Positions 1 through 8,594 of a stretch of DNA of 64,000 nucleotides are shown one piece after another. The stretch spans positions 24,095 through 88,094 of the forward strand of contig NZ_JAUSPS010000001.1 in NCBI RefSeq assembly GCF_030652775.1. Direction: 5' to 3'. Position numbers and translations under genes: made by a program. The DNA comes from Acetobacterium sp. Lineage in GTDB: Bacteria > Bacillota > Clostridia > Eubacteriales > Eubacteriaceae. Each line of letters starts with the position of its first letter. Position 1 is the stretch's first letter. Below the pieces are notes generated by a model. The model made no database searches, had not been told where the DNA came from, and saw nothing but the letters and a program-made list of their open reading frames with translations.

Positions 1-780
1 GCCCGAAAAACGGTTCATCCGATGGTGATGGTGGTCTTGGTTGTGGGTTTGTTCTTCGGAACCATTGTGACGGCTCAGCTAACGGGTAATTTTCAAATAT
101 TGCCACTCGCCGTTGCTCAAGGTGAGGTTATTCCCATTTATGAAGTGAAAGGCTACAACACCATTGAAGAAGCAACAACTCTCACCGGACTGACTCTGGA
201 TGAAGTATATCAGCAGTTGGCGATTCCCAAAAGTGTCCCCAAGGATACGCAATTTAAGAATATTTCAGTGTTAATCCCTGAATATAAATTCGATGAAGCG
301 AAAGCGAACGCCGGAGGATCAGAAGGCGAAGCAACTTCGGGAGGAGCGTCAACCCCTGGTACCCTTGATGTCAGTGGGATTAAAGGCTCGATGACGATTC
401 AGGAAGCGATGGACAGTTTAAGTATGGAATCAAAAGACTTCTATGCGCTCTTTAAAATTCCCGACACCGTGCCGCCACAAACCATTCTAAAAGAAATTAC
501 AAATGTATCGCCGGGATATGATTTCCAGCAGGTCAAGGATTCGTTAAGCGTACCTTCTTCGACAGAAACAACTGAAAACACATCAGGAACCGTCGATGTC
601 AGTGGGATTAAAGGTTCCATGACGATTCAGGAAGCGATGGGCAGCTTAAGTATGGAATCAAAAGACTTCTATGCGCTCTTTAAAATTCCCGACACCGTGC
701 CGCCACAAACTGTTCTAAAAGAAATTACAAATATTTCGCCAGGATATGATTTCCAGCAAATAAAGGATTCTTTGCAATAG
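1..780 (+). CDS. C-terminal part of a membrane protein with three tandem repeat units (5' truncated by window)
   Basis: The frame is open to the left edge (ARKTVHP precedes the first Met at 22), so only the C-terminal part of a longer protein is present. One hydrophobic segment (MVVLVVGLFFGTIVTA) is followed by three copies of a unit of about 55 residues: a diverged one starting EVKGYNTIEEA, then two nearly identical ones starting IKGSMTIQEAM at nt 379 and 607, each containing LFKIPDTVPPQT and SPGYDF. The linkers are Ser/Thr/Gly rich. Similar C-terminal repeats occur, as I recall, on membrane redox proteins such as NapH-like polyferredoxins; that cannot be shown here. A strong terminator follows the stop. 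The function is unknown. Confidence 0.7.
   Translation, partial: ARKTVHPMVMVVLVVGLFFGTIVTAQLTGNFQILPLAVAQGEVIPIYEVKGYNTIEEATTLTGLTLDEVYQQLAIPKSVPKDTQFKNISVLIPEYKFDEAKANAGGSEGEATSGGASTPGTLDVSGIKGSMTIQEAMDSLSMESKDFYALFKIPDTVPPQTILKEITNVSPGYDFQQVKDSLSVPSSTETTENTSGTVDVSGIKGSMTIQEAMGSLSMESKDFYALFKIPDTVPPQTVLKEITNISPGYDFQQIKDSLQ
364..777 (+). repeat. Tandem near-identical 228-bp repeat inside the coding region
   Basis: The segment around 364-546 recurs at about 592-774 with an exact 228-bp (76-codon) offset and only a few substitutions. This implies recent duplication or gene conversion of one protein unit. A third, much older copy of the unit lies upstream at about 145-300 and is recognisable only in the protein. 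Confidence 0.85.
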
Positions 781-795
781 CATTTAGCCAGGAAG

Positions 796-833
796 AGTCT
801 CTCAAAAACGATGCTGTTTTTGAGAGACTTTTT
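796..833 (+). terminator. Rho-independent terminator of the repeat-protein gene
   Basis: A perfect 14-bp stem (AGTCTCTCAAAAAC paired with GTTTTTGAGAGACT), loop GATGCT, is followed by TTTT, 16 nt after the stop codon. Confidence 0.9.
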
Positions 834-845
834 GCAAAAAAAATT

Positions 846-881
846 AGAAAGAACACGAGTGACTTCGCTCGTGTTCTTTCT
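846..881 (-). terminator. Rho-independent terminator of the diguanylate cyclase gene
   Basis: A perfect 14-bp stem (AGAAAGAACACGAG and its complement) has an 8-nt loop. Read on the minus strand it is followed by a run of eight T, so it serves the convergent GGDEF gene. It lies 12 nt from the plus-strand terminator, giving a back-to-back pair. Confidence 0.8.
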
Positions 882-926
882 GCGGAGTAGACAACTTCTG
901 GTAAAAACGATGGGATTTAGGCGGAT

Positions 927-2840
927 CTATTTATCCAGATAAACAACCTGGTTTCGGCCGTTGGATTTAGCCAGATAAAGAGCCTTGTCGGCAATTCTGA
1001 CTAATTCTTGGTGTCGGGAATGCTGACAAGGCAGCAGGGTGGTAACGCCGATGCTGATGGTGAGGCAGCTTTTGATGACCGATCCCTCATGGGGAATTGC
1101 GAGCGCTTCAATTTTTTGAAGCAAGCGGTTGGCATTCAGGATAGCTTCATTTTTTTCGGTTTCCGAAAGGAGCACAATAAACTCCTCGCCACCGTAACGA
1201 ACGACCATATCGGTGGGACGGGACAAGGCCGTGCGAAGGCTGTCACCGATTTTAATCAGGGTCGCATCCCCGGCCACATGGCCATATAAATCGTTATAGT
1301 TTTTAAAATAATCGACATCGATAAACAGTAAGGATATGGGTCGCTGTTGTCTTAAACAGCGCTGCCACTCGAGGCCAATGGTTTCATCATATTTCCGTCG
1401 GTTCCATAGTTCGGTCAGGGGATCGCGGAGGGAAAGTCGCTGCAATTCATGATTGATCTGCTCCAGTTCAAAATTCTGCTGTTCCACTTTTTGATTGGCA
1501 GTGGTAAGCTCTCGTGTCCGCTGGGCTACCAGGTCATCCAGATGATCATTTATTTCGGTGAGTTTTTCACCCATGACGGTTCGGTATTCCAGAGATTCTG
1601 AAAAGTTTTTGGCTAACTGAAAGGAATAAAGAACCGCAAAGATTAATTGACCAGTAGAAGAGTTGGCATCGCCCTGAAAGATCATTCTTAACAGTGGTGG
1701 CCAACTGTCATCGATCCAGATGCTTAAGCTGACAACATCGATAATGGAGGTCAAAATCAAAGCCAAGCCGCCCAGGCTAATAAACCAGCTACTGTTTTCC
1801 CTATATCTGGCGATTGTTACGAGCTGGATTGCCAGATAGATAATCATAAAAATCGTCCAGATCTGATATAGTGGGTTGAAAATAGAATAGATCCATGTCG
1901 GTGTGAAAAGAACCACCATTGCGTAGACACCGGCAACAATTTGGGTCGATTTGATAATTAGCCGATGAAAATAATCAGGTAACATCGATCTGAAAAACAT
2001 CAGAATCAAGGGAACCCCCAAACAGAATGTTAATGTCTGCAGTTTATAAATGATCACAAAGTCAAAATATTGGTAAAAAGAGTATAAGAATGCTTCGCCA
2101 ATGAGTAAGGTTCTGAATGCCACCAATGCGCAAAACAGCACAAAATAGAGGGGGGTTCGATCTTTTCTCCGGAAGAAAAATAAGGCCAGATGATACCCAC
2201 CCATCATTAGCAAGGCACCAAAAAGGAACAGCTCATAGGCTAGTCCTTTGTAACGCATGTTGAGTAACTGGGTTTCCCCACCCAGGAGGATGCTGTTCAG
2301 TAGTCCTCCGCTGGGTCGGTAAAAATTGGACATCTGAATGACAATCTCATTTTCACCTTGTTGTGCTTGAAATGAAGCGACCTGGGGCAAATACTTGGGT
2401 ACCATAGTGTCTCTGGTGCTTCCAATTGTTCCGGCGGCGGCGATTAACTTGCCGTTGATCCAGAGTTTATAAGCGGTGCGCACTTTGGGAATCTTCAATG
2501 CCAGGATTTCATTTTCGGAAGCGACAAAGGTCAGTTGGTAGGTTGCATATCCAAAACCGGGAATCGCTTCGCCATTGATTTCATATTTATTCCAGGACGA
2601 CGGGAAGGGGACATAGCCGCTGAGGGTGCCCTGGTTCACGCTGGCGGGTTCAAGGAGCTGATTCCAGTAAAAGGCCCAGTTGCCGTCGAGCGGAATGATT
2701 TCATTTTTTATATTAGTAGCACTTAAATCAAGCCGGCTGTTTTCGGCTTTTTTTTCGATTATCGTGTCTTGAGGAGCGCAGCCTCCCAGAAAGAAAAGCA
2801 TAAATATGATGATCCACAGTAATCGCTTGGGTTTAACCAT
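927..2840 (-). CDS. Membrane diguanylate cyclase, 7TMR-DISM sensor plus GGDEF
   Basis: Predicted to make cyclic di-GMP from two GTP at the membrane. The N-terminus carries a lipoprotein-like signal (FFLGGC, Cys about residue 21). Next comes a beta-rich jelly-roll-like sensor region (about 40-190, with LDGNWAFYW and PFPSSW), a block of about seven membrane helices (about 200-400, 7TMR-DISM layout), a coiled-coil linker (about 420-470) and a GGDEF domain. The active site reads GGEEF at 550-554. RPTD at 541-544, exactly five residues upstream, is a canonical RxxD inhibitory site, so product inhibition is expected. The start is backed by GGAAAGGAG upstream. It is a single gene with its own terminator. 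The ligand is unknown; carbohydrate-like ligands are usual for this architecture. Confidence 0.9.
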   Translation of the reverse strand: MVKPKRLLWIIIFMLFFLGGCAPQDTIIEKKAENSRLDLSATNIKNEIIPLDGNWAFYWNQLLEPASVNQGTLSGYVPFPSSWNKYEINGEAIPGFGYATYQLTFVASENEILALKIPKVRTAYKLWINGKLIAAAGTIGSTRDTMVPKYLPQVASFQAQQGENEIVIQMSNFYRPSGGLLNSILLGGETQLLNMRYKGLAYELFLFGALLMMGGYHLALFFFRRKDRTPLYFVLFCALVAFRTLLIGEAFLYSFYQYFDFVIIYKLQTLTFCLGVPLILMFFRSMLPDYFHRLIIKSTQIVAGVYAMVVLFTPTWIYSIFNPLYQIWTIFMIIYLAIQLVTIARYRENSSWFISLGGLALILTSIIDVVSLSIWIDDSWPPLLRMIFQGDANSSTGQLIFAVLYSFQLAKNFSESLEYRTVMGEKLTEINDHLDDLVAQRTRELTTANQKVEQQNFELEQINHELQRLSLRDPLTELWNRRKYDETIGLEWQRCLRQQRPISLLFIDVDYFKNYNDLYGHVAGDATLIKIGDSLRTALSRPTDMVVRYGGEEFIVLLSETEKNEAILNANRLLQKIEALAIPHEGSVIKSCLTISIGVTTLLPCQHSRHQELVRIADKALYLAKSNGRNQVVYLDK

Positions 2841-3133
2841 GAGAGTGCTCCTTTCCGATGAGATTAAAAAATCGATTTAAATTAAAACAGATGGAGACGT
2901 GATCATCACTCCTCCATTCTCGACGGTTTTACTCTGAGTTTTAGTTATTTGAAATTTGGTTTCGATAAAATTCATTTTAACTGATGTAACGGTGTCACGT
3001 CCAGATGTATTGCGTTCACGATTGTTTCATTATACAATGAGATGATCAATCCCGTCAATTGGGTTTTTCGGTTTCGATCAGGACAATTTAATTCGGTTAT
3101 GATAAAATGTATCAGTACATGAGGTGGAAAATA

Positions 3134-3664
3134 ATGACAAGAGAAAATATCGAAAAGAAAATTACTGAATATCCCATTTTTGAATATGCATTTTTTGATC
3201 CGTCGGAAATCAATTTTTACCAGGCGGTGCGCACTATCTGCAAGTTGGAATGTCCTCAATACGGCAAATCCTGGTCCTGCCCCCCGGCAGTTGGGACCCT
3301 GGAGGAATGTCAAGAACGGTGCCTGGGCTACAAGCATGCCTTTATTTTCAGCACCATCTCCGAGGTCAGCGACATTCTCAATATGGACGAAATGCTGGCG
3401 ACCCGATGTGAACATATTGAAATCGTGGAGCAGATTAAAGCTAATGTTTTTGGCGAACATGAAGACAAACTGATCCTAACCGCCGAATCCTGTGCCATCT
3501 GTGAGAAATGCGCCTACCCTGATGAAGCCTGTAAACATCGGGATAAAATGTATCCCTGTGTAGAAAGTCATGCCATCTCGGTGACAGATATCTGCGAAAA
3601 GCATAACCTGTCATTTTTAAATGGTTATAATGTGATCACCTGGTTTGGGATGGTCTTTTTTTAG
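3134..3664 (+). CDS. DUF2284 family cysteine-rich predicted metal-binding protein
   Basis: This 176-residue cytoplasmic protein has the Cys pattern of DUF2284: an N-terminal C-x8-C-P-P block (LECPQYGKSWSCPP) and a C-terminal C-x2-C-x2-C cluster (ESCAICEKCAYPDEAC). The Cys sites suggest Fe-S or zinc binding; no reaction is established for the family. The start at 3134 is preferred over the in-frame ATG at 3107 because GAGGTGG lies 6 nt upstream of it. It is the first gene of a likely operon with the unknown protein and the flavoprotein downstream (gaps of about 60 nt). A paralogue is at 24370-24909. Confidence 0.85.
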   Translation: MTRENIEKKITEYPIFEYAFFDPSEINFYQAVRTICKLECPQYGKSWSCPPAVGTLEECQERCLGYKHAFIFSTISEVSDILNMDEMLATRCEHIEIVEQIKANVFGEHEDKLILTAESCAICEKCAYPDEACKHRDKMYPCVESHAISVTDICEKHNLSFLNGYNVITWFGMVFF

Positions 3665-3728
3665 AAAGTGACTGGCGGGAGAACGCCGTTGAGCAGAATA
3701 GTTTATATTTAAAGAAAGCGGGTACAAG

Positions 3729-4214
3729 ATGGATTTATCATTTTTAGGGATTGCGAGCAATCCCATCACAGTTTTTACCAAAAAAGACAAAGCGGATTAT
3801 TTGCGGGACCCCGCTGACATTGATGACGGCATCCGGGAACTGGTCGATGCGATTAATGCCACTCCGGTGTTTTTTTCGATGAGCGCCTGTCAGGGATTCT
3901 TGATTGAGGACGAACGGGAGGACCATTGCCCGGAAACCTATGTGGACTTTTATGTGACTGACGAGCAGTACCAGCTGGCTCGGCTGCTGCTGGCATCACT
4001 GACCAGTAAGTTTAGCGCCAGTATCGACTGCAAGGTGGTTTACGAAGCGGATTTTGATGTCATCGGTGAAGACGAAATTGTGGCTAACGGGATGGTCAAG
4101 CTGCGCCACAGCATCGAACTCTATGAGCTGCCGCCAGATCTGATGAAGACCACCTACCAGGAACTGGTGAACCATATCCGGAAATTCGGAGAAGCGGCAA
4201 CGAAAACCGTCTAA
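3729..4214 (+). CDS. Uncharacterised cytoplasmic protein of 161 residues
   Basis: Not recognised. It is acidic and soluble, with no signal peptide or membrane segment. A central Ser/Cys/Gly stretch, FFSMSACQGF (about residues 48-57), is followed by a charged loop and a beta-strand-like YVDFYV. That S-x-S-x-C-x-G layout faintly recalls small nucleotide- or tRNA-modifying folds such as TYW3, but the match is too weak to call. Its position between the DUF2284 gene and the flavoprotein gene, same strand and short gaps, suggests co-expression. The ribosome binding site is poor (AAAGCGGG). Codon use resembles the neighbours. Confidence 0.75.
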   Translation: MDLSFLGIASNPITVFTKKDKADYLRDPADIDDGIRELVDAINATPVFFSMSACQGFLIEDEREDHCPETYVDFYVTDEQYQLARLLLASLTSKFSASIDCKVVYEADFDVIGEDEIVANGMVKLRHSIELYELPPDLMKTTYQELVNHIRKFGEAATKTV

Positions 4215-4271
4215 GGTTTGTTCAATACGTATAAATTTTGCAATTATCTAGTAATAGAAAGGCAGGGGGAA

Positions 4272-6230
4272 ATGATGGATAAGAAGGTCAGTGCTTTATT
4301 TGAACCATTCACAATTAACAATCTTGAGCTGAAGAATCGGCTATTTATGCCGGCGATGGGAATTCCGACCGTCCATCAAAACGGAGCCTATACCAAAGAG
4401 GCGATTGCCTTTTATGTGGCGCGGGCTAAAGGTGCGGTGGGTCTGATCATTACCGGCGCCAATGAGGTGAAGAGTTTAGGCGAAAAAAAGACCGTTTGTA
4501 CGGACCCAGCGCCATGGTTTAACCCCGATGCCTATACTTTTGCGAGTCTGGAAATGACCGAGGAAATCCATGACTATGGCTGCAAAATATTTGTTCAGCT
4601 GGCCGCTGGTGTGGACAAGTTGACGAAAGACGCCCGGAGCGAACAGATTAAGCACTGCCAGGTGATGACCACTGCGGAAGTCCGGTTGCTGGTGGAGTCT
4701 TTTGCCCATTCAGCCAAAATTGTCAAAGCGGCTGGTTATGACGGTGTGGAAATCCAGTCTGGTGAGTTGCTGGATGGTTTTACGCTGGCTCTTTTTAATC
4801 AGCGAAAGGATTGCTACGGCGGCGATCTTAAAAACAGATTCCGGATCGTGACGGAAATCATTGCGGCCATTAAGGAGGCCTGCGGCAGCGACTTCCCGGT
4901 GATTCTGCGGTTGGCAATGAAGAGTTATCTTAAGGCTGAGGGACAGCAAGCTCTGCCAGGGGAAGAATTTGAGGAACAGGGTCGTGATCTGGAAGAAGCC
5001 CTGGCTGCGGCGGTCATGCTGGAAGCGGCGGGCTGCGACGGTTTTGACGTGGAGGCGGGCATCAGCACATTTGAGAAAGCTTCCTATTGGAAATATCCAC
5101 CGGTTTATTTTGACAAAGGGGTTTATCTGAAGCTTAGTGAGGCGCTGAAAGAAGCCGTCTCGGTACCGGTATTGGCAGCTGGAAAAATGGATGATCCGGA
5201 GCGGTCGGCTGAGGCACTTGAAAAAGGTCAGCTGGATGCGGTGGGATTGGGTCGTCCTTTGCTGGCCGATCCCGAGCTGCCGCAAAAGTTAATAAATGGC
5301 CTGGCTGAAGTGATCCGCCCCTGTCTGGGCTGTAATGATGGCTGTCTGGCCAATAAAATTGCTGGGGGCGAGGCCTCTTGCACTGTTAACCCGGCCTGTA
5401 ACCGGGAATTGCTGTCCGGAATTGAAGCAGCCAAAACGCCTCAAAAAGTGGTGGTGGTGGGCGGCGGCCCGGCGGGAATGGAAGCTGCCCGAGTTAGCTC
5501 TCTACGGGGGCATCAGGTGATTTTGTTTGAAAAAAGCTATCGCCTGGGGGGGAAGCTTAAATATAGCAGCCAGCGGATCTTGAAAAATGCGGACGAGCGG
5601 CTGATCCATTGGTATGAAGTCGAGCTGGAAAGCCTGAAGGTTGAAGTTCGCCTGGATGAACCGGCAACCCTGGAAAAAATAGCGGCGATCAATCCCGATA
5701 TCGTTTTTATTGTCCAGGGGGCAGAAGCCCGGAAGCTTATATTCCCGGGGATGGACAGCGAAAAAGTGACCAACGCCATTGATGTGATTAGCGATAAAAC
5801 CTTTGTCGGGCCTCGGTGTCCATCCATCGGCGGCGGTCTGGCCGGATGTGAGGCGGCGCTTCATCTGGCCATGCATCGCCATAAGATGACGATCGTGGAT
5901 GCCGCCCCGGATATTCTGACTGCTGGTATTCCGCTGGCACCGGGCAACAAACAGATGCTTAAGGATCTGCTGGGCTTTTATCGTAGTGAAATTATCACCA
6001 ATGCCACCCTCAAGGCGGTTACCGAAGAGGGGGCCGTGATTGAAAAAAATGGTCAGGAACAACTTATCCCGGCGCATCATGTGATGATTGCGGTGGGCTT
6101 TGAACCAGCACCTTCTTTATATGAAGCATTAAAGAATGACTATCAGGTTTATAATATTGGCGACAGCCAGATGATCAAAAATATCCGCGGCGCCATCTGG
6201 GCTGCCAATGAGGTGGCCAGTTCGATCTAA
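4272..6230 (+). CDS. NADH:flavin oxidoreductase of the old yellow enzyme / 2,4-dienoyl-CoA reductase type, with Fe-S and NAD(P)/FAD domains
   Basis: The N-terminal half (about 1-350) is an FMN-binding TIM barrel beginning LFEPFTINNLELKNRLFMPAM. A 4Fe-4S motif follows (CLGCNDGC, then a Cys in ASCTVNPAC). The C-terminal half is a pyridine-nucleotide-disulfide oxidoreductase region with VVVVGGGPAGMEAA and a second dinucleotide fold, SIGGGLAGCEAAL. At 652 residues it has the usual length for this family, which reduces activated C=C bonds or related substrates using NAD(P)H through FAD, Fe-S and FMN. The start is set by GGCAGGGGG before ATGATG at 4272; an upstream in-frame ATG at 4218 has no binding site. 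It is the last gene of the putative DUF2284 operon. The substrate cannot be told from sequence. Confidence 0.9.
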   Translation: MMDKKVSALFEPFTINNLELKNRLFMPAMGIPTVHQNGAYTKEAIAFYVARAKGAVGLIITGANEVKSLGEKKTVCTDPAPWFNPDAYTFASLEMTEEIHDYGCKIFVQLAAGVDKLTKDARSEQIKHCQVMTTAEVRLLVESFAHSAKIVKAAGYDGVEIQSGELLDGFTLALFNQRKDCYGGDLKNRFRIVTEIIAAIKEACGSDFPVILRLAMKSYLKAEGQQALPGEEFEEQGRDLEEALAAAVMLEAAGCDGFDVEAGISTFEKASYWKYPPVYFDKGVYLKLSEALKEAVSVPVLAAGKMDDPERSAEALEKGQLDAVGLGRPLLADPELPQKLINGLAEVIRPCLGCNDGCLANKIAGGEASCTVNPACNRELLSGIEAAKTPQKVVVVGGGPAGMEAARVSSLRGHQVILFEKSYRLGGKLKYSSQRILKNADERLIHWYEVELESLKVEVRLDEPATLEKIAAINPDIVFIVQGAEARKLIFPGMDSEKVTNAIDVISDKTFVGPRCPSIGGGLAGCEAALHLAMHRHKMTIVDAAPDILTAGIPLAPGNKQMLKDLLGFYRSEIITNATLKAVTEEGAVIEKNGQEQLIPAHHVMIAVGFEPAPSLYEALKNDYQVYNIGDSQMIKNIRGAIWAANEVASSI

Positions 6231-6356
6231 ATAAAGGTGATTAAAAAAATGATTTAAGTATAGTATCCGAAAATAAAAATAGACAATTGCGAAAGTAACC
6301 GGAGCTTTAGGTCTTGTTTCAAAATGGTTATAAAATAGCATCATCAGGAGAAAAAT

Positions 6357-7268
6357 TTGAAAGATCGATTGCAGAATAAAGGCCTTGTTTTTGCCCTGGC
6401 AACCCTCTGCTGCCTCCTTTGGGGGAGTGCTTATCCCGCTGTGAAAATAGGCTATGAGCTTTTTGATATCAACACAACCGGTGCCCAGGTGTTGTTTGCC
6501 GGCTATCGTTTTACCGTGGCGGGTATGCTCACCTGGGTCATCACCAGCGTGTATTATAAAAAAATCGTGGTGCCTCGGGGGGATGAATGGGGGCGGATGA
6601 TCAGCCTCGGGCTGGTGCAGACCACGCTCCAGTATATTTTCTTTTATATTGGCCTGGCCAATACCACTGGGGTGAAAGCTGCGATTATCAATGCCACCGC
6701 CACTTTTTTCACCATTCTCTTTGCGCATCTGATCCTGAAAAATGAAAAGATGACCCGAGCCAAGATATTTGGCTGCCTGCTGGGAATGGCTGGGGTCATC
6801 ATCATCCAGCTCAAGAGCGGGAAGATCGATAGCAGTTTTTCCCTGATGGGGGACGGTTTTCTCTTTCTGGTCTGCATTGCCTCGGCGCTGGGTGCCGTGA
6901 TGACCCGGATCTTTACCCAAAAGAGCGATTCGATGATCCTGACCGCCTATCAGTTGATGATCGGCGGGGTGGTGTTGATTGTGGTCGGCTTGATGATGGG
7001 CGGAACGATCACCCAGATCACCATCCCGGGACTGCTGTTGCTCGGCTATCTGTCGGCCTTGTCAGCGGCGGCCTTTACCATCTGGGCGATGCTGCTCAAA
7101 CACAATCCGGTCGGGATTGTGGCCATCTATGGTTTTATGATTCCCGTTTTTGGGGTGATGCTGTCCGGAATTTTCCTGGGCGAACAGTTTCTCAATCTGC
7201 GGATTCTCATTGCCCTAGCCTGCGTCAGTGTGGGGATCTGGCTGGTTAACCGGGAAGCTGAGCGGTGA
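6357..7268 (+). CDS. EamA/DMT-superfamily membrane transporter
   Basis: Two EamA repeats give about ten membrane helices over 303 residues, the normal size. The first repeat opens with LLWGSAYPAVKIGY, typical of the family, whose members mostly export small metabolites or amino acids. The start is a TTG at 6357, supported by AGGAG six nt upstream; no ATG nearby is so placed. It sits alone on the plus strand, after a 126-nt gap from the flavoprotein gene, and converges on the ABC exporter genes with a shared bidirectional terminator. The substrate is unknown. Confidence 0.88.
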   Translation: MKDRLQNKGLVFALATLCCLLWGSAYPAVKIGYELFDINTTGAQVLFAGYRFTVAGMLTWVITSVYYKKIVVPRGDEWGRMISLGLVQTTLQYIFFYIGLANTTGVKAAIINATATFFTILFAHLILKNEKMTRAKIFGCLLGMAGVIIIQLKSGKIDSSFSLMGDGFLFLVCIASALGAVMTRIFTQKSDSMILTAYQLMIGGVVLIVVGLMMGGTITQITIPGLLLLGYLSALSAAAFTIWAMLLKHNPVGIVAIYGFMIPVFGVMLSGIFLGEQFLNLRILIALACVSVGIWLVNREAER

Positions 7269-7365
7269 GGGCAGAAGGTCTTTTATGACACCTTGGGGCT
7301 GGAAGCTAATCAGGCTGAGCGCAGGGGGCACAGCTGCTGCTTAAACGAATCAAAAGTCTTTTATA

Positions 7366-7411
7366 AAAAACAGGTTCAGGACAAAACCATCTTTGTCCCG
7401 AACCTGTTTTT
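7366..7411. terminator. Bidirectional terminator between DMT transporter and ABC exporter genes
   Basis: A 20-bp stem with one mismatch (AAAAACAGGTTCAGGACAAA against its near-complement) and loop ACCATC. The outer A/T pairs give a T run on either strand, which suits the convergent genes. Confidence 0.88.
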
Positions 7412-7427
7412 ATTTTAAAGGTGCTAT

Positions 7428-8594
7428 TCAAGCTTCGACCCGTCGTTGTTTAATCAGCACCAGCGTCACCCCCAACACCGCTACCCCGAAGGCCAGCACC
7501 AGCACCATGCTGGTGAAAATGGACTGGAGATTGTCGGCATTGTAACTAACTGCCGCAGCGATTTCGTTATTGGCTTTGATGTACCAGTAGGTGGGAGTAA
7601 AGCTGGCAATGGTCAGAACATTGTCGCCCAGCAGCTCCTGGGGAACAAAGACGCCACTGATAAAGCTGGTGCCCAAAGCAAAGACATTGGCAACGGCTGA
7701 CATTGCGCCCCGGCTTTTGACGATATTACCGATTAAATAGCTGATGCTTAAAGCGGCCAGGGTGAAGACAAAGGAGTTCAAAAGCAGCAGCAGGCCAGTG
7801 GTAGTAAACATGAAGCTGCCGTACATGATAAAGCTGGCCGAGATCAGCACAAGCCAGGTTAAGATGGCAAAACTGAGGTTGCCAAGAATCATCTGTAAAT
7901 TCATATTGGCTGATCGGATCGGCGAACAGAGATTTCGCCGTTTCAGATCGGTATTATTAAAGACCAGCATCACCGAGCAGACTCCCAGAATTAGAATGGC
8001 AAACATTGAATAGGACAGATAATTGAAATAGTATCCCGATTTTTCAGCATTGGCGGAGTGACTGCCGTTGCTGATCATGGTCACTTCGCTTTGTTCGGCC
8101 AGATCCTTGTCCACGTATTGGGTCAGATCAGCCTGGCTGAGACCGGGCATGTAGGTGGTGTAGGTTTGGGCGGTGTTCAGGTATTTATTGATCAGCAGAT
8201 CCATATAGATATTACTGGTGGAGTCGGGCACGGTTGTTTTTTCCAACTGGACATCCTGACCACTCAGCATTGCTTCGGTAAACCCGGCAGGAACCCGGAG
8301 GATGTATTCCACCTCACGGAAGAACAGCGCATCCTGGAGTTTTTGGGGTTCATCGGGAAGATCGACCAGATTGGCATTTTCGCCCAAATAGGTTTTGAGT
8401 CCATCCACCAGCAAAGAATCTGCGTCATCATTGATAAAGGCAATATTGACCTTAACCTTGGAAAAATCGGTATTTTGGGGTGGGTTATAAGTGTTGGTCA
8501 ATAACAGCGCCAGGACCATAAAAACCACCAGGTAGATCAGGATCTGGCCGCGGTTCTTCTGGATTACTTTGAAAAAGGCTTTATAAACTTGCAT
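7428..8594 (-). CDS. ABC-2 type exporter permease, second subunit
   Basis: This 388-residue permease has the ABC-2 family 3 plan: one N-terminal helix (ILIYLVVFMVLALLL), a large extracytoplasmic domain (about 45-180), then a cluster of about five helices. It overlaps the upstream permease gene by 14 nt and has AAGGAGACAG before the ATG. With the adjacent permease and ATPase it should form a heterodimeric exporter for a drug, peptide or lipid. The operon diverges from a two-component system that probably controls it. Confidence 0.88.
   Translation of the reverse strand: MQVYKAFFKVIQKNRGQILIYLVVFMVLALLLTNTYNPPQNTDFSKVKVNIAFINDDADSLLVDGLKTYLGENANLVDLPDEPQKLQDALFFREVEYILRVPAGFTEAMLSGQDVQLEKTTVPDSTSNIYMDLLINKYLNTAQTYTTYMPGLSQADLTQYVDKDLAEQSEVTMISNGSHSANAEKSGYYFNYLSYSMFAILILGVCSVMLVFNNTDLKRRNLCSPIRSANMNLQMILGNLSFAILTWLVLISASFIMYGSFMFTTTGLLLLLNSFVFTLAALSISYLIGNIVKSRGAMSAVANVFALGTSFISGVFVPQELLGDNVLTIASFTPTYWYIKANNEIAAAVSYNADNLQSIFTSMVLVLAFGVAVLGVTLVLIKQRRVEA

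Noticed and set aside
2972..3460. Minus-strand frame of 162 codons opposite the first DUF2284 gene
   Set aside because: The plus-strand frame has the diagnostic Cys motifs and a good ribosome binding site; this one has neither.
6129..6920. Long minus-strand frame opposite the flavoprotein end and DMT transporter
   Set aside because: It crosses a gene boundary, is His/Gly/Lys-rich antisense of hydrophobic helices and lacks a binding site.
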